Made by a program: the position numbers and the translations under genes. Shown one piece after another: positions 38,377-48,552 of a stretch of 64,000 nt of DNA. Each line of letters starts with the position of its first letter. Positions within the stretch are counted from its first letter, which is position 1. The DNA lies in contig NZ_FXZC01000005.1 in NCBI RefSeq assembly GCF_900169275.1, forward strand, positions 226,808 through 290,807. Reading direction: 5' to 3'. The DNA is from Brevibacterium casei CIP 102111. GTDB taxonomy: Bacteria > Actinomycetota > Actinomycetes > Actinomycetales > Brevibacteriaceae. The notes under the pieces are model-generated. The model made no database searches and was not told the origin of the DNA. It saw nothing but the letters and a program-made list of their open reading frames with translations.

Positions 38377-39138
38377 GTGGCACGACCGGTGAGCCTGCTC
38401 TACCGTCTCTACGAGCGGAGACTGCTGCGCGAGCTCGAGACCTCGGTGCCCGTCCCCAGGCATGTCGGTGTCATCACCGACGGCAACCGGCGGTGGGCGA
38501 AGGAGTTCGGAGCGACCACCGCCGACGGGCACCGTGCGGGAGCGGACAAGATCGTCGAGTTCCTCGGCTGGTGCCAGGAGGTCGACGTCGAGATCGTCAC
38601 CCTCTATGTCCTCTCGAAGGAGAACCTCGCCCGCTCCGCCGACGAGGTCGCCGTGCTCATCGAGATCATCTCCGACATGGTCGAGCGGATCGCGAAGCTC
38701 GACGGCGTGTGGGTCCAGCTCGTCGGGGACCTCGAGATCCTCCCACCCGACCTGCGGCAGCGCCTGGAAGCGGCGAGCTGTTCGGGGGAGGGCGGAATGC
38801 GCGTCAACGTCGCCGTCGGCTACGGGGGGCGACAGGAGATCGTCAACGCGGTCAAATCGCTGCTGCGCACCCGGCAGGACGAGGGCACGGACCTCGAGAC
38901 GATCATCGCCGAACTCTCACCAGAGCAGATCGGCGCCCACCTCTACACGAAGGGCCAGCCGGATCCCGACCTCATCATCCGCTCCTCAGGCGAGCAGCGA
39001 CTCTCCGGGTTCCTCATGTGGCAGTCGGCGTACTCGGAGTTCTACTTCTGCGAAACGTACTGGCCCGACTTCCGACGCACGGACTTCCTCCGGGCAGTGC
39101 GCGACTACGGCCTGCGCCAGCGCCGTTTCGGACGGTAG
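38377..39138 (+). CDS. uppS: Cis-prenyl (isoprenyl) diphosphate synthase
   Basis: A 253-residue Z-prenyl diphosphate synthase that condenses isopentenyl diphosphate in cis. The catalytic Asp35 lies in ITDGNRRWAKEFG. YVLSKENLARS, VAVGYGGRQEIV and DLIIRSSGEQRLSGFLMWQSAYSEF (split by the active-site turn) are the standard blocks. The synteny equals Rv1086, which makes the short Z,E-farnesyl diphosphate, so the chain length is uncertain. GTG 38377 follows a GAGG site; ATG 38335 is an alternative. Confidence 0.92.
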   Translation: MARPVSLLYRLYERRLLRELETSVPVPRHVGVITDGNRRWAKEFGATTADGHRAGADKIVEFLGWCQEVDVEIVTLYVLSKENLARSADEVAVLIEIISDMVERIAKLDGVWVQLVGDLEILPPDLRQRLEAASCSGEGGMRVNVAVGYGGRQEIVNAVKSLLRTRQDEGTDLETIIAELSPEQIGAHLYTKGQPDPDLIIRSSGEQRLSGFLMWQSAYSEFYFCETYWPDFRRTDFLRAVRDYGLRQRRFGR

Positions 39139-39211
39139 CCGCGCATTCTCGCGAGGCGGTGGATCCGCGCTGCGTCTGTGAGTCCGATGCTCATGCGCGG
39201 CGGTGGGATCG

Positions 39212-39940
39212 TCACAGTCTCTCGGCGAGGAAGACCCATTCCCGCCCGATCCGGTCCGGTGCGTCCCTGATCTCGCGTACGGCGAAGCCCGCCTTCTCCA
39301 GCGCCGAGGCGATCTCCGCCTTCCCGCGGAACCGCAGTCGGGAGCGGGATCCGATGGTGTCGCCGGTGGCGGCGAAGCGGTAGAGGTGGGTGAAGGAGAC
39401 GAAGGGCAGGTCGACCTGTCCGAGGACGAAGGTCTCGGTGACCTCGCCGATGCCGTCGACCTCCAGGGTCTTCGGCTGCCGGTTCGACCAGTCCGTCCAC
39501 GGCTTCACCTCGGGAATCCGGGACTCGAAGGCGAGGTGGCCGCCCCGTCGCAGCCCGCGGGCGCAGTCGGCGAACACGCCGCGCAGCTCGTCGAGCTCGA
39601 GAAAGACCTGGGCGACGTTGCCCGTCATCGTCACGAGGTCGGCGTCGATCGCGGGGATGTCGGCCGAGGTGCCCGGCCGGAAGTCGACGGACAGGGACTC
39701 CTTCGCGGCGGCCGCCTCGGCGAGGTCGATCGAGGCCTGGGCAGGATCGATCCCGACTACTCGGATCCCGGTCCGGGCCAGCCTGCGGGCGAAGACCCCG
39801 GTTCCGCACCCGAGGTCGATGACCGTGCCGGCACCGAGTTCCGCGGCGATCGCCTCATAAAGGTCGAGGTCGTCACGGGGGCCGTCGAAGGCATCGTAGA
39901 CCGCGACGAGCTGGGGGTTGTCGAAGATCGCATCCGGCAT
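39212..39940 (-). CDS. Class I SAM-dependent methyltransferase
   Basis: A 242-residue methyltransferase. The SAM loop reads VIDLGCGTGVFARRLA (about residues 42-57), followed by VVGIDPAQASIDLA and a GGHLAFESRIP post-II block. The substrate cannot be read from the sequence; small-molecule methylation is typical of this type. It is convergent with the prenyl synthase and divergent from phoH. It has no counterpart in the mycobacterial order as I know it, so it may be a lineage-specific insertion. Confidence 0.85.
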   Translation of the reverse strand: MPDAIFDNPQLVAVYDAFDGPRDDLDLYEAIAAELGAGTVIDLGCGTGVFARRLARTGIRVVGIDPAQASIDLAEAAAAKESLSVDFRPGTSADIPAIDADLVTMTGNVAQVFLELDELRGVFADCARGLRRGGHLAFESRIPEVKPWTDWSNRQPKTLEVDGIGEVTETFVLGQVDLPFVSFTHLYRFAATGDTIGSRSRLRFRGKAEIASALEKAGFAVREIRDAPDRIGREWVFLAERL

Positions 39941-40141
39941 AACGCGAAGCTAACACACGCGGTCACGTTCGGACCGCGGCCATTCATGCGAAGTTCACGA
40001 CGCGACTTGCCCGAATGCGCGTGCCGCTGCGTGCTCACGGTGTGATCGGGGATAGGTTGGCAGTAGTTGGTCGACACCAACCCGGGGTCCGGGTGATGTC
40101 AGGACTCGGACCTTGGCGCTACGTACGCCACAGGGGTCCCC

Positions 40142-41449
40142 ATGGCCGAAAAGGTCCACACATACGTCCTCGACACCTCGGTGCTTCTCTCGGATCCGGG
40201 AGCACTGCTGAGATTCGCCGAGCACAACATCGTCATCCCTCTCGTCGTGGTCTCCGAGCTGGAGGCCAAACGGCACCATCCTGAGCTCGGCTTCACCGCC
40301 CGCAAGGCACTGCACATCCTCGACGATTTCCGATCCGACTTCGACCGCCTCGACGAACCGATCCCCGTCGGCGAGTCAGGGGGCACGCTGCGGGTCGAAC
40401 TCAACCACGTCGACGCGTCGACGATGCCCGTCGGGTTCGACCGGTCGGAGAACGACACCCGCATCCTCGCCGTCGCCCGCAACCTCGCGGCCGAGGGCCA
40501 CGACGTCGTCGTCGTGACGAAGGACGTGCCGATGCGCGTCAAGGCCTCGGCGCTCGGCCTCCAGGCCGAGGAGTACCTCGCCGAGCTCGCGACTGATTCG
40601 GGGTTCACGGGGATGAGCGAACTCGCGCTCGGGGACGAGGAGATGTCGGAGTTCTACGACTCCGGGCGGATCACCACCGATGCCGTCGCCGACGAGGTCG
40701 TCAACACCGGGGTCGTCATCACCTCGCCGCGCGGGTCGGCCCTCGGGCGGGTGCGGGCGAACAACCAGGTCACGCTCGTGCGGGGGGATCGCGACATCTT
40801 CGGAGTCCACGGTCGCTCGGCCGAACAGCGCGTCGCCATCGACATGCTCCTCGACGACGATCTCGGCATCGTCTCGCTGGGAGGTCGAGCCGGAACGGGG
40901 AAGTCCGCGCTCGCTCTCATGGCGGGACTGCAGAAGGTCCTCGAGGAGAACAAGCACTCGAAGATCATGGTCTTCCGCCCGCTCTACGCCGTCGGCGGCC
41001 AGAACCTCGGCTACCTGCCCGGCAGCGAGGGCGAGAAGATGAACCCGTGGGCGGAGGCGGTGTTCGACACGCTCAGCGCGCTCGTGAGCAAGAACGTCAT
41101 CGACGAAGTGACCAACCGCGGCCTCCTCGAGGTGCTGCCGCTCACGCACATCCGCGGCCGCTCCCTCCACGATGCCTTCGTCATCGTCGACGAGGCGCAG
41201 TCGCTCGAGCGCAACGTCCTGCTCACGGTGCTCTCGCGCATCGGCATGAACTCGAAGGTCGTCCTCACCCACGACGTCGCCCAGCGCGACAACCTCCGCG
41301 TGGGACGCCACGACGGGATCGCCGCGGTGATCGAGAAGCTCAAGGGCCACGACCTCTTCTCGCATGTGACCCTGACCCGCTCGGAGCGCTCGGAGATCGC
41401 GGCGCTGGTCACCGACGTGCTCGAGGAGTTCGACCCCTTCCGGTCGTAA
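40142..41449 (+). CDS. phoH2: PhoH2: PIN-PhoH fusion
   Basis: A 435-residue fusion of an N-terminal PIN nuclease domain (residues 1-140: [13 protein letters not shown], acidic [11 protein letters not shown] and NDTRILAVA) and a C-terminal PhoH ATPase (Walker [11 protein letters not shown], Lys254; Walker B FVIVDEAQ). Mycobacterial PhoH2 unwinds and cleaves RNA with sequence preference. The order next to fumC/glpX matches Rv1095. The ATG at 40142 directly follows a GGGGTCCCC stretch, not a clear ribosome site, so translation may start from a leaderless or weak-site message. Confidence 0.9.
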   Translation: MAEKVHTYVLDTSVLLSDPGALLRFAEHNIVIPLVVVSELEAKRHHPELGFTARKALHILDDFRSDFDRLDEPIPVGESGGTLRVELNHVDASTMPVGFDRSENDTRILAVARNLAAEGHDVVVVTKDVPMRVKASALGLQAEEYLAELATDSGFTGMSELALGDEEMSEFYDSGRITTDAVADEVVNTGVVITSPRGSALGRVRANNQVTLVRGDRDIFGVHGRSAEQRVAIDMLLDDDLGIVSLGGRAGTGKSALALMAGLQKVLEENKHSKIMVFRPLYAVGGQNLGYLPGSEGEKMNPWAEAVFDTLSALVSKNVIDEVTNRGLLEVLPLTHIRGRSLHDAFVIVDEAQSLERNVLLTVLSRIGMNSKVVLTHDVAQRDNLRVGRHDGIAAVIEKLKGHDLFSHVTLTRSERSEIAALVTDVLEEFDPFRS

Positions 41450-41515
41450 GGCCCGGCGGCCCCAGGGCTGGGCGGTCCTGGGGCCAGCCGGCCCAGCCCA
41501 CTCCAGACGCAGAAA

Positions 41516-41576
41516 GTGGTCACAGAACCGAGGAGATCTCGCCGAAACGGGCGAAATCCCTCGGTTCTGTGACCAC
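41516..41576. terminator. Large nested hairpin between phoH2 and fumC
   Basis: An 18-bp outer stem (GTGGTCACAGAACCGAGG with its complement) encloses a second small hairpin (TCGCC and GGCGA around GAAAC). Placed between convergent genes, it probably acts as a bidirectional terminator. Its right arm shares CTCGGTTCTG with the hairpin at 34367. Confidence 0.75.
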
Positions 41577-41646
41577 ATCTGTATGCGCCGACGCCGCAGA
41601 GGCGGAGGAGCCCCGCCGAGGCGGAGGGAGCTCCCGGGCGCGGGTC

Positions 41647-43050
41647 CTACTTGTAGGAGCCGATCATCGTCGTGACGTCGAGGGCCTTGTCGAGGTCGGC
41701 CTCGGTGATCGAGCCGTTCTCGACGAAGCCGAGGTCGATCGTCGCCTCCTTGACCGTCATCTTGTTTGCGACCGCGTGCTTGGCGATCTTCGCCGCCGCT
41801 TCGTAGCCGATGACCTTGTTCAGAGGCGTGACGATTGAGGGGCTCGCCTCGGCGAGGAAGCGGGCGCGCTCGACGTTCGCGGTGAGTCCGTCGATCATCT
41901 TCTCTGCCATCACCGTCGAGGCGTTGGCGAGCAGGCGGATCGACTCGAGGAGGTTCGAGGCCATGACGGGGATGCCGACGTTGAGTTCGAACGCGCCGTT
42001 CGTCGACGACAGCGCGACCGTGGTGTCGTTGCCGATGACCTGGGCTGCGACCTGGATCGTCGCCTCGCAGATGACCGGGTTGACCTTGCCGGGCATGATC
42101 GAGGAGCCGGGCTGGAGGTCGGGGATGGCGATCTCGCCGAGGCCGGTGTTCGGTCCCGACCCCATCCACCGCAGGTCGTTGCAGATCTTCATGTAGCCGT
42201 AGGCGATCGTCCGCAGCTGGCCCGAGGCCTCGATGAGGCCGTCGCGGTTGGCCTGCGCCTCGAAGTGGTTGCGGGCCTCGGTGATCGGCAGGCCGGTCTC
42301 CTCGGCGAGGAGTTCGACGACGCGGGCGGAGAAGCCGTCAGGGGTGTTGATGCCCGTGCCGACGGCGGTGCCGCCCTGCGGAACCTCGGCGACGCGGGGG
42401 AGTGCCGACTCGATGCGCTCGATGCCGTAGCGGACCTGCGCGGCGTATCCGCCGAACTCCTGGCCGAGTGTGACCGGAGTGGCGTCCATGAGGTGCGTGC
42501 GACCGGACTTGACGACCGAGGCGAACTCCTCGGCCTTCTTCTCCAGCGAGGTCGCCAGGGTGCCCATGGCCGGAATGAGCGTGTCCACGAGTGCCTTCGT
42601 CACCGCGACGTGGACCGAGGTGGGGAAGACGTCGTTCGACGACTGCGAGGCGTTGACGTGGTCGTTGGGGTGGACGCTGATGCCCTTGTCGGCGAGGGCC
42701 TTCGTCGCGAGCGAGGCGAGGACCTCGTTGGTGTTCATGTTCGACGAGGTGCCCGACCCGGTCTGGAAGACGTCGATCGGGAAGTCGGCATCGTACTTGC
42801 CGGCGATGACCTCGTCGGCGGCGTTCTGGATCGCTTCGGCACGGTCGGCGTCGAGGACGCCGAGTTCGAGGTTGGCCTTCGCCGCGGCCTTCTTCACCTG
42901 CGCGAGGGCGTGAATGTGGGCCGGTTCGAGGGTCTTGCCGGAGATCGGGAAGTTCTCGACGGCACGCTGCGTCTGCGCGCTGTAGAGGGCGTCCTTGGGG
43001 ACCTTCACCTCTCCCATCGTGTCGTGTTCGATGCGAAACTCTTCGCTCAT
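41647..43050 (-). CDS. fumC: Fumarate hydratase, class II
   Basis: A 467-residue class II fumarase interconverting fumarate and malate in the TCA cycle. The signature [11 protein letters not shown] lies near residue 317. The [14 protein letters not shown] (about 98-111), [14 protein letters not shown] and [12 protein letters not shown] blocks form the active site of the tetramer. Together with the upstream carbonic anhydrase and glpX genes it looks like one minus-strand transcription unit; glpX-fum adjacency is conserved in mycobacteria. Confidence 0.96.
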   Translation of the reverse strand: MSEEFRIEHDTMGEVKVPKDALYSAQTQRAVENFPISGKTLEPAHIHALAQVKKAAAKANLELGVLDADRAEAIQNAADEVIAGKYDADFPIDVFQTGSGTSSNMNTNEVLASLATKALADKGISVHPNDHVNASQSSNDVFPTSVHVAVTKALVDTLIPAMGTLATSLEKKAEEFASVVKSGRTHLMDATPVTLGQEFGGYAAQVRYGIERIESALPRVAEVPQGGTAVGTGINTPDGFSARVVELLAEETGLPITEARNHFEAQANRDGLIEASGQLRTIAYGYMKICNDLRWMGSGPNTGLGEIAIPDLQPGSSIMPGKVNPVICEATIQVAAQVIGNDTTVALSSTNGAFELNVGIPVMASNLLESIRLLANASTVMAEKMIDGLTANVERARFLAEASPSIVTPLNKVIGYEAAAKIAKHAVANKMTVKEATIDLGFVENGSITEADLDKALDVTTMIGSYK

Positions 43051-43125
43051 GCGTTGAACAGTCCTTTCGGTGATGAGTGTGCCCGCGTCTTCCGGCGAGT
43101 CCTCCCGCCGGATGCGCGGAACGGG

Positions 43126-43752
43126 TCAGGAGGCAAAAGGCGAGACCGCGGCCTCGTCGCCTCCGTACTGGGCGACGACGGTCGTATGACCGTCGTGGAG
43201 CTGGTAGGTCATGCCGACGATGATGAGTCGGCCCTCCTCGACGGCGCGGGAGATCAGCGTCGAGAGCTGCATGATCTTCTCCACCGTGTCGATGGTGTTC
43301 TGGACGACGGTCTCGTTGACGGTGGTGCGGTTGTTCTTCCTGGCACGGGCGACCGTGGGCAGGATGCGGGCGACGACGTCGGAGATGAACCCGGGCGGGG
43401 TGTCGCCGGTGTCATAGGCGTTGTAGGCCGCCGTGACCGCACCGCAGCTGTCGTGGCCGAGGACGACGAGCAGAGGGGTGCCGAGGACCTCGACACCGTA
43501 CTCGAGCGAACCCAGGGTGACGGGGTCGACGACCTGTCCGGCGTTGCGGACGACGAACATGTCGCCGAGGCCGACGTCGAAGATCATCTCGGCGGCGACG
43601 CGGGAGTCGGCGCAGCCGAAGAGGGAGACGAACGGAGTCTGGTCGGCACTGACCGCCTCACGGCGGGCAGTGTCCTGGTTGGGGTGTTGGGGCTCATCGC
43701 TTACGAAGCGGCGATTGCCCTCCTGCAAGCGCTTCCAAGCCTGGTTGGGCAT
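43126..43752 (-). CDS. Beta-class carbonic anhydrase
   Basis: A 208-residue beta-carbonic anhydrase interconverting CO2 and bicarbonate. The zinc ligands are Cys47 (in GCADSRV, with the Asp49-Arg51 dyad), His100 and Cys103 (GHDSCGAV). ATG 43752 begins MPNQAWKRLQEGNRRFV, the usual family start; the frame is open upstream only as a shadow of glpX. It is 41 nt after glpX and 75 nt before fumC, so it is probably in one operon. Bicarbonate would feed AccA3-type carboxylases. Confidence 0.93.
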   Translation of the reverse strand: MPNQAWKRLQEGNRRFVSDEPQHPNQDTARREAVSADQTPFVSLFGCADSRVAAEMIFDVGLGDMFVVRNAGQVVDPVTLGSLEYGVEVLGTPLLVVLGHDSCGAVTAAYNAYDTGDTPPGFISDVVARILPTVARARKNNRTTVNETVVQNTIDTVEKIMQLSTLISRAVEEGRLIIVGMTYQLHDGHTTVVAQYGGDEAAVSPFAS

Positions 43753-43793
43753 TGCGTCCTGACCTGCTTCCGGTGGTGGATGGGGCGTCGTGC

Positions 43794-44918
43794 TCAGACG
43801 AGTCCGCGGCGGGCCGCCTCTTCGGCGGCCTCGACGTAGGAGTGGGTCTTCGCGGCCTGGTGCTCGGCGAAGACCGAACGGACCGTGCCGGACTTCGAGC
43901 GCATGACCAGCGAATGCGTGGTCACGTGCCCGCCCTGGAACTTCACGCCGTTGAGCAGGTCGCCCTGCGTGATGCCGGTGGCGACGAAGTAGCAGTTGTC
44001 GCCGGTGACGAGGTCGTCGGTGCCGAGCACCTGGTCGACGTCGAGTCCGGCCTTGGCCGCGGCGTCGCGTTCGCTGTCGTCCTGGGGCCACAGCCGGCCC
44101 TGGATGACTCCGCCGAGCGCCTTGATCGCACAGGCGGTGATGATGCCCTCGGGGGTACCGCCGATGCCCATGAGCATGTCGACCCCGGTGTCGGGGCGGC
44201 AGGCGGCGATCGCGCCGGCGACGTCGCCGTCGGTGATGAGGCGGATGCGGGCTCCGGCGGCGCGGATCGCGGCGATCGTCTCCTCGTGGCGGGGGCGGTC
44301 GAGGATCATCACGGTCACCGAGGCGGGATCCTTCGTTCCCTTGGCCTTGGCGACGCGGCGGATGTTCTCGGCGATCGGCAGGCGCAGGTCGACGGCGTCG
44401 GCGGCATCGGGGCCGGTGACGAGCTTCTCCATGTAGAACACGGCGGACGGATCGTACATTGCGCCGTCTTCGGTGACGGCCATGACGGAGATTGCGTTGG
44501 GCATGCCGAGGGCGGTGAGGCGGGTGCCGTCGATGGGGTCGACGGCGACGTCGCAGCGGGCGCCGCCGCCGTCGCCGACCTGTTCGCCGTTGAAGAGCAT
44601 CGGCGCTTCGTCCTTCTCGCCTTCGCCGATGACGACGGTGCCGGCCATGCGGACAGAGGAGATGACATTGCGCATCGCGGCCACGGCTGCGCCGTCGGCG
44701 GCGTTCTTGTCACCGCGACCGACCCAGGGGGCGGCGGCGATGGCTGCGGCTTCGGTGACGCGCACGAGTTCGAGGGCGAGGTTGCGGTCCGGTGCGCCGG
44801 CTCCCACCTGGGCCTGCTGGGACCATTCGTCGGTCACTGCGACCGGTGGCGCATCGGCGTCCACTCGGCCCCGGTCATGATGCGATTTCACGTCAACTGC
44901 GTCCTGGGAGTCACTCAT
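43794..44918 (-). CDS. glpX: Class II fructose-1,6-bisphosphatase GlpX
   Basis: A 374-residue GlpX, the gluconeogenic fructose bisphosphatase of actinobacteria. Conserved blocks are [19 protein letters not shown], the metal site [13 protein letters not shown] and [10 protein letters not shown], and [10 protein letters not shown] with GGTPEGI. ATG 44918 is preferred because upstream codons lie in the promoter region shared with the DUF4245 gene; the GGAGG in front is unusually close (1 nt), so the start is not certain. It heads the glpX-carbonic anhydrase-fumC unit. Confidence 0.94.
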   Translation of the reverse strand: MSDSQDAVDVKSHHDRGRVDADAPPVAVTDEWSQQAQVGAGAPDRNLALELVRVTEAAAIAAAPWVGRGDKNAADGAAVAAMRNVISSVRMAGTVVIGEGEKDEAPMLFNGEQVGDGGGARCDVAVDPIDGTRLTALGMPNAISVMAVTEDGAMYDPSAVFYMEKLVTGPDAADAVDLRLPIAENIRRVAKAKGTKDPASVTVMILDRPRHEETIAAIRAAGARIRLITDGDVAGAIAACRPDTGVDMLMGIGGTPEGIITACAIKALGGVIQGRLWPQDDSERDAAAKAGLDVDQVLGTDDLVTGDNCYFVATGITQGDLLNGVKFQGGHVTTHSLVMRSKSGTVRSVFAEHQAAKTHSYVEAAEEAARRGLV

Positions 44919-45119
44919 GCCTCCAATTGTGCCACCCTCTCTGACGCCGGAGGGACAGCGGAGCGGGTGAGCGGAACTGCAGGAGCAGGCGCTCCTGCTG
45001 TGATCGTGGGCACGGGAGTTGTGTGCGGATTGGCTCACGGGCGCTCGCGCGGGGACAATGGGGGAGTGAATGTCCGCAGCATCGACGAAGCGGCGCCAGC
45101 CGCTGTCAAGGGAGTTTCC

Positions 45120-45689
45120 ATGTCCGACCAGTCCGGAGTCGTCCTTCCCGGGTCCCGGGAGGAGATGCGCCTGCTGCGGAAGAAGTCGAACTGGGTGAAC
45201 ATGACCGTGGCGATCGCGGCGTGCATGGCCCTCGTCGTCGTCGTCCTTCTCATGGCGCCGCAGCCGGAAGTCGATTCCGAGCGGGTCGTCGACTACAAGG
45301 CGATCGCCGAGCAGTCACAGGAGAACAGCGACTTCGATCTCATCGTCCCCGACGTCCCCACGGGGTGGACGTCGAACGAGGCGAACCTCGATGCGATCAA
45401 GGGCTCGGACTCGTCGTCCTGGTACCTCTCGTTCCTTGGCCCCGACGACCAGTGGGTGAGCCTCGAGCAGGCTCGTGCCTCGGAGAAGTGGGCTGAAGGC
45501 AAGGTCGAGGGCGCCACGGCCGCAGAGACAGTCGAGGTCAGCGGCAGCACCTTCCAGGTCTATCGCACGGAGGATGCCAAGGAGTACTGGGTGACGTCGC
45601 AGGGCGACATGTTCGTCGTCCTCAAGGCCATCGCCGCACCGGACACGATCAACTCCTTCGCCGACCAGGTCGCCGCTCAGCTCGGTTGA
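45120..45689 (+). CDS. DUF4245 membrane-anchored protein
   Basis: A 189-residue protein with a short cytoplasmic N-terminus, one transmembrane helix (about residues 27-47) and an exported DUF4245 domain ([25 protein letters not shown]). The function is unknown. The position divergent to glpX matches Rv1100 of M. tuberculosis. The ATG at 45120 follows an AAGGGAG site. The long open frame upstream is a shadow of glpX. Confidence 0.88.
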   Translation: MSDQSGVVLPGSREEMRLLRKKSNWVNMTVAIAACMALVVVVLLMAPQPEVDSERVVDYKAIAEQSQENSDFDLIVPDVPTGWTSNEANLDAIKGSDSSSWYLSFLGPDDQWVSLEQARASEKWAEGKVEGATAAETVEVSGSTFQVYRTEDAKEYWVTSQGDMFVVLKAIAAPDTINSFADQVAAQLG

Positions 45690-45696
45690 GCCGACC

Positions 45697-45933
45697 TCAG
45701 TCCTCGTCGCCTGCGTCCTCGCGAGCCTTCTCGAGTCGTTCGCGAGCCCCGTCGAGCCAGGCCTGGCACCGATCGGCGAGTGATTCGCCGCGCTCCCACA
45801 GTCGCAGGGACTCCTCGAGAGGGAGGTTGCCCGCTTCCAGCCTGCGCACGGTGGCCACGAGCTCTTCACGGGCCTGTTCGTAGCTGAGCGTGCTGATGTC
45901 GGCTTCGTCCTGTCCGGTCACCGGTTCGGTCAT
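45697..45933 (-). CDS. xseB: Exodeoxyribonuclease VII small subunit
   Basis: A 78-residue coiled-coil XseB ([35 protein letters not shown], with the family's central turn at GNLPLE). It forms helical pairs that bind XseA to make ExoVII, a single-strand-specific exonuclease. It starts 2 nt after the xseA stop, so the two are co-transcribed in the order xseA-xseB. Confidence 0.95.
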   Translation of the reverse strand: MTEPVTGQDEADISTLSYEQAREELVATVRRLEAGNLPLEESLRLWERGESLADRCQAWLDGARERLEKAREDAGDED

Positions 45934-45935
45934 GG

Positions 45936-47237
45936 TCAGTTCCTCGTTTCTTCGGTCTGGTCGTCGATCTTCGTCACGTCGGCATCGAAGCGTCCGCGGG
46001 CGACACGGACGTGGATGGGGGAGCCGACCTCGACCTCGGCGGCGTCGCGCACGGCGGTGCCGTTCGCCGTCTGGACGACGGCATACCCGCGTTCGAGAGT
46101 GCGCAGCGGCGAGAGCGACCGCGCCTGCGAGCGGAGGTGGGTGATCTCGTTCTGCGCATTGCCCACGAGGCCGATCGTCGCCTGGAGGCTGCGGCGGCGG
46201 ATGACGCGGAGTTCGTCCTCGCGGGCGTCGACCATCGTCTGCGGTTCGGCGAGCACCGGCCGTGAGCGCACCGCGGTGAGCATCTCCTGCTCGCGGTCGA
46301 CGATGCGGTTGACGGCGGCGTCGAGGAGGGCTCGGGCGTTGAGGATGCCGAGTGCCTCCTCGGCGACATCGGGGACGATGCGCTTCGCGGCATCGGTCGG
46401 TGTCGAGGCCCTCAGGTCGGCGACTTCGTCGAGGATCGGTCGGTCGGCCTCGTGCCCGATCGCGGAGACGACCGGGGTCGTAGCGTTCGAGACGGCGCGG
46501 ACGAGTGCTTCGTTCGAGAACGGCAGGAGATCCTCCATGCTGCCGCCGCCGCGGGCGATGACGATGACGTCGACCTCCGGGTCGGCGTCGAGTTCGGCGA
46601 GGTTCTTCATCACCCCGGGCACCGCATCGGGGCCCTGGACGGCGGTGTTGCGGATCTCGAACTCAGCGGCGGGCCAGCGGATGTGGACGTTGCGGACGAC
46701 GTCCTTCTGCGCATCGGAGTCCCGGCCGGTGATGAGCCCGATCCGGTTGGGCAGGAACGGCAGGCGCTTCTTCCTGGCCGGGTCGAAGAGGCCCTCGGCG
46801 GCGAGCTGCTTCTTCAGCCTCTCGAGCCGGGCGAGGAGTTCACCGAGGCCGACGGCGCGGATGTGGTTGGCCCGCATCGTCAGACGTCCGGTCTTCGTCC
46901 AGAAGTCCGCCTTGAGATTTGCGACGACGTGGCTGCCCTCGGACAGTTCGGCACCCGTGCGGTCGAGGACGTTCTTCCAGATCTGGACGGGCAGGGACAT
47001 CTCGACGTCGGTGTCGCGCAGGGTGAGGTAGCTCGCCTTGCCGCGATGGTTGAGTTCGACGACCTGGCCCTCGACCCACACGCTCGACATCCGGTCGATG
47101 TAGGTCTTCATCTTGTTCGAGAGCAGGCTGAGCGGCCACGGATTCTCCGCCGTGGTCTCGGCGGCGGTGGCCGGCAGCTCCTGCGGGTCGACCGACTCGC
47201 CGAGCGTCCCGGGTGTTCCCGATATGCGTTGCGCCAT
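45936..47237 (-). CDS. xseA: Exodeoxyribonuclease VII large subunit
   Basis: A 433-residue XseA. An N-terminal OB fold ([23 protein letters not shown]) precedes the catalytic domain with [16 protein letters not shown], the [17 protein letters not shown] block and [27 protein letters not shown] coiled coil and a short beta domain end the protein. ATG 47237 is 5 nt from a GGAG site; GTG 47240 directly in front is an alternative. Divergent ispH lies upstream, as in mycobacteria (Rv1108c/Rv1110). Confidence 0.95.
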   Translation of the reverse strand: MAQRISGTPGTLGESVDPQELPATAAETTAENPWPLSLLSNKMKTYIDRMSSVWVEGQVVELNHRGKASYLTLRDTDVEMSLPVQIWKNVLDRTGAELSEGSHVVANLKADFWTKTGRLTMRANHIRAVGLGELLARLERLKKQLAAEGLFDPARKKRLPFLPNRIGLITGRDSDAQKDVVRNVHIRWPAAEFEIRNTAVQGPDAVPGVMKNLAELDADPEVDVIVIARGGGSMEDLLPFSNEALVRAVSNATTPVVSAIGHEADRPILDEVADLRASTPTDAAKRIVPDVAEEALGILNARALLDAAVNRIVDREQEMLTAVRSRPVLAEPQTMVDAREDELRVIRRRSLQATIGLVGNAQNEITHLRSQARSLSPLRTLERGYAVVQTANGTAVRDAAEVEVGSPIHVRVARGRFDADVTKIDDQTEETRN

Positions 47238-47370
47238 CACTTCTCCTTGTCCCGGCCCAGCCTAGCGAACGGTGCGGACATGAGGGGACTGCCCGCCTGT
47301 GCGTGTGGCCTGCGTGTGGAATGGTTCACCTTTGTGGCCGACGTTCAGACAGGAGACCTAGACTGGGACC

Positions 47371-48450
47371 GTGACTGCCGTATCTGTTCCCATGCCCACG
47401 ATCCCGCGCAAGCGCATCGCCCCGGAGGACATCCGGACGCCTGCCGGCAGCGACCAGAAGGTGCTGCTCGCCGCTCCGCGCGGGTACTGCGCCGGAGTCG
47501 ACCGCGCTGTCATCGCGGTTGAGCGAGCCCTCGAGCACTACGGCGCACCCGTCTACGTGCGCAAGGAGATCGTCCACAACCGCCATGTCGTCGAGACGCT
47601 GTCCGAGCGCGGTGCCGTGTTCGTCAACGAGACCGACGAGGTGCCCAAGGGTGCCCGTGTCGTGTTCTCCGCCCATGGCGTCTCCCCAGCTGTCCACGCC
47701 GAGGCGGCCGCCCGTGATCTTGCGACGATCGACGCGACCTGTCCGCTGGTGACGAAGGTCCACCGGGAGGCCGTGCGCTTCGCCCGTGACGGGTACCAGA
47801 TCCTCCTCGTCGGCCATGCCGGCCACGAAGAGGTCGAGGGCACGATGGGCGAGGCTCCCGAGCACATCACGCTCATCCAGAACCCTGAGGAAGCGAAGAC
47901 CGTCGAGGTCGAGAACACGGACAAGCTCGTATGGATCTCGCAGACGACGCTGAGCGTCGACGAGACGATGGCGACCGTCGACATCCTCCGGCAGCGCTTC
48001 CCCCAGCTCCAGGATCCGCCGAGCGATGACATCTGCTACGCGACCCAGAACCGTCAGGTCGCGGTGAAGAAGATCGCTCCGCAGGCCGACCTCGTCCTCG
48101 TCGTCGGTTCCGCGAACTCCTCGAACTCCGTGCGTCTCGTCGAGGTCGCCCTCGAACACGGGGCGAAGGCCGCTCACCGCATCGACTTCGCCCGCGAGGT
48201 CGACGAGACCTGGTTCCACGACGTCGCCACCGTCGGCGTCACCTCGGGTGCGAGCGTGCCCGACGGGCTCGTGCAGGATCTGCTCGGGCTTCTCGCCGAC
48301 TACGGCTTCGCCTCGGTCGAGGAAGTCGTCACCGCGGAGGAAGACCTCATGTTCTCCCTGCCGCGTGAGCTGCGCAAGGACCTCAAAGCGGCCGGTCAGA
48401 AGACGTCGAACAAGCGCGACGGCGCCGATCGTCAGCACGACATCATCTGA
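47371..48450 (+). CDS. ispH: 4-hydroxy-3-methylbut-2-enyl diphosphate reductase
   Basis: A 359-residue IspH/LytB, last enzyme of the MEP isoprenoid pathway, producing isopentenyl and dimethylallyl diphosphate. The [4Fe-4S] ligands are Cys40 ([10 protein letters not shown]), Cys124 ([10 protein letters not shown]) and Cys222 ([10 protein letters not shown]); the Glu and SxN motifs ([11 protein letters not shown]) are present. The start is GTG 47371. Its products are the substrates for the prenyl synthase at 38.4 kb, though the two genes are far apart. Confidence 0.96.
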   Translation: MTAVSVPMPTIPRKRIAPEDIRTPAGSDQKVLLAAPRGYCAGVDRAVIAVERALEHYGAPVYVRKEIVHNRHVVETLSERGAVFVNETDEVPKGARVVFSAHGVSPAVHAEAAARDLATIDATCPLVTKVHREAVRFARDGYQILLVGHAGHEEVEGTMGEAPEHITLIQNPEEAKTVEVENTDKLVWISQTTLSVDETMATVDILRQRFPQLQDPPSDDICYATQNRQVAVKKIAPQADLVLVVGSANSSNSVRLVEVALEHGAKAAHRIDFAREVDETWFHDVATVGVTSGASVPDGLVQDLLGLLADYGFASVEEVVTAEEDLMFSLPRELRKDLKAAGQKTSNKRDGADRQHDII

Positions 48451-48456
48451 GACCCC

Positions 48457-48478
48457 GACCGGGGCAGTGCACCCGGTC
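48457..48478. terminator. Short hairpin after ispH
   Basis: The arms GACCGGG and CCCGGTC pair over seven bases with an 8-base loop, starting 6 bases after the ispH stop and facing the convergent rmuC gene. Confidence 0.45.
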
Positions 48479-48552
48479 GCTTGTCTGGAACTCCTCCGGG
48501 CTCGTTCGGACTCCAGGGTCCGGGCTGATCTGTGACGACCCGGACATCGTCG

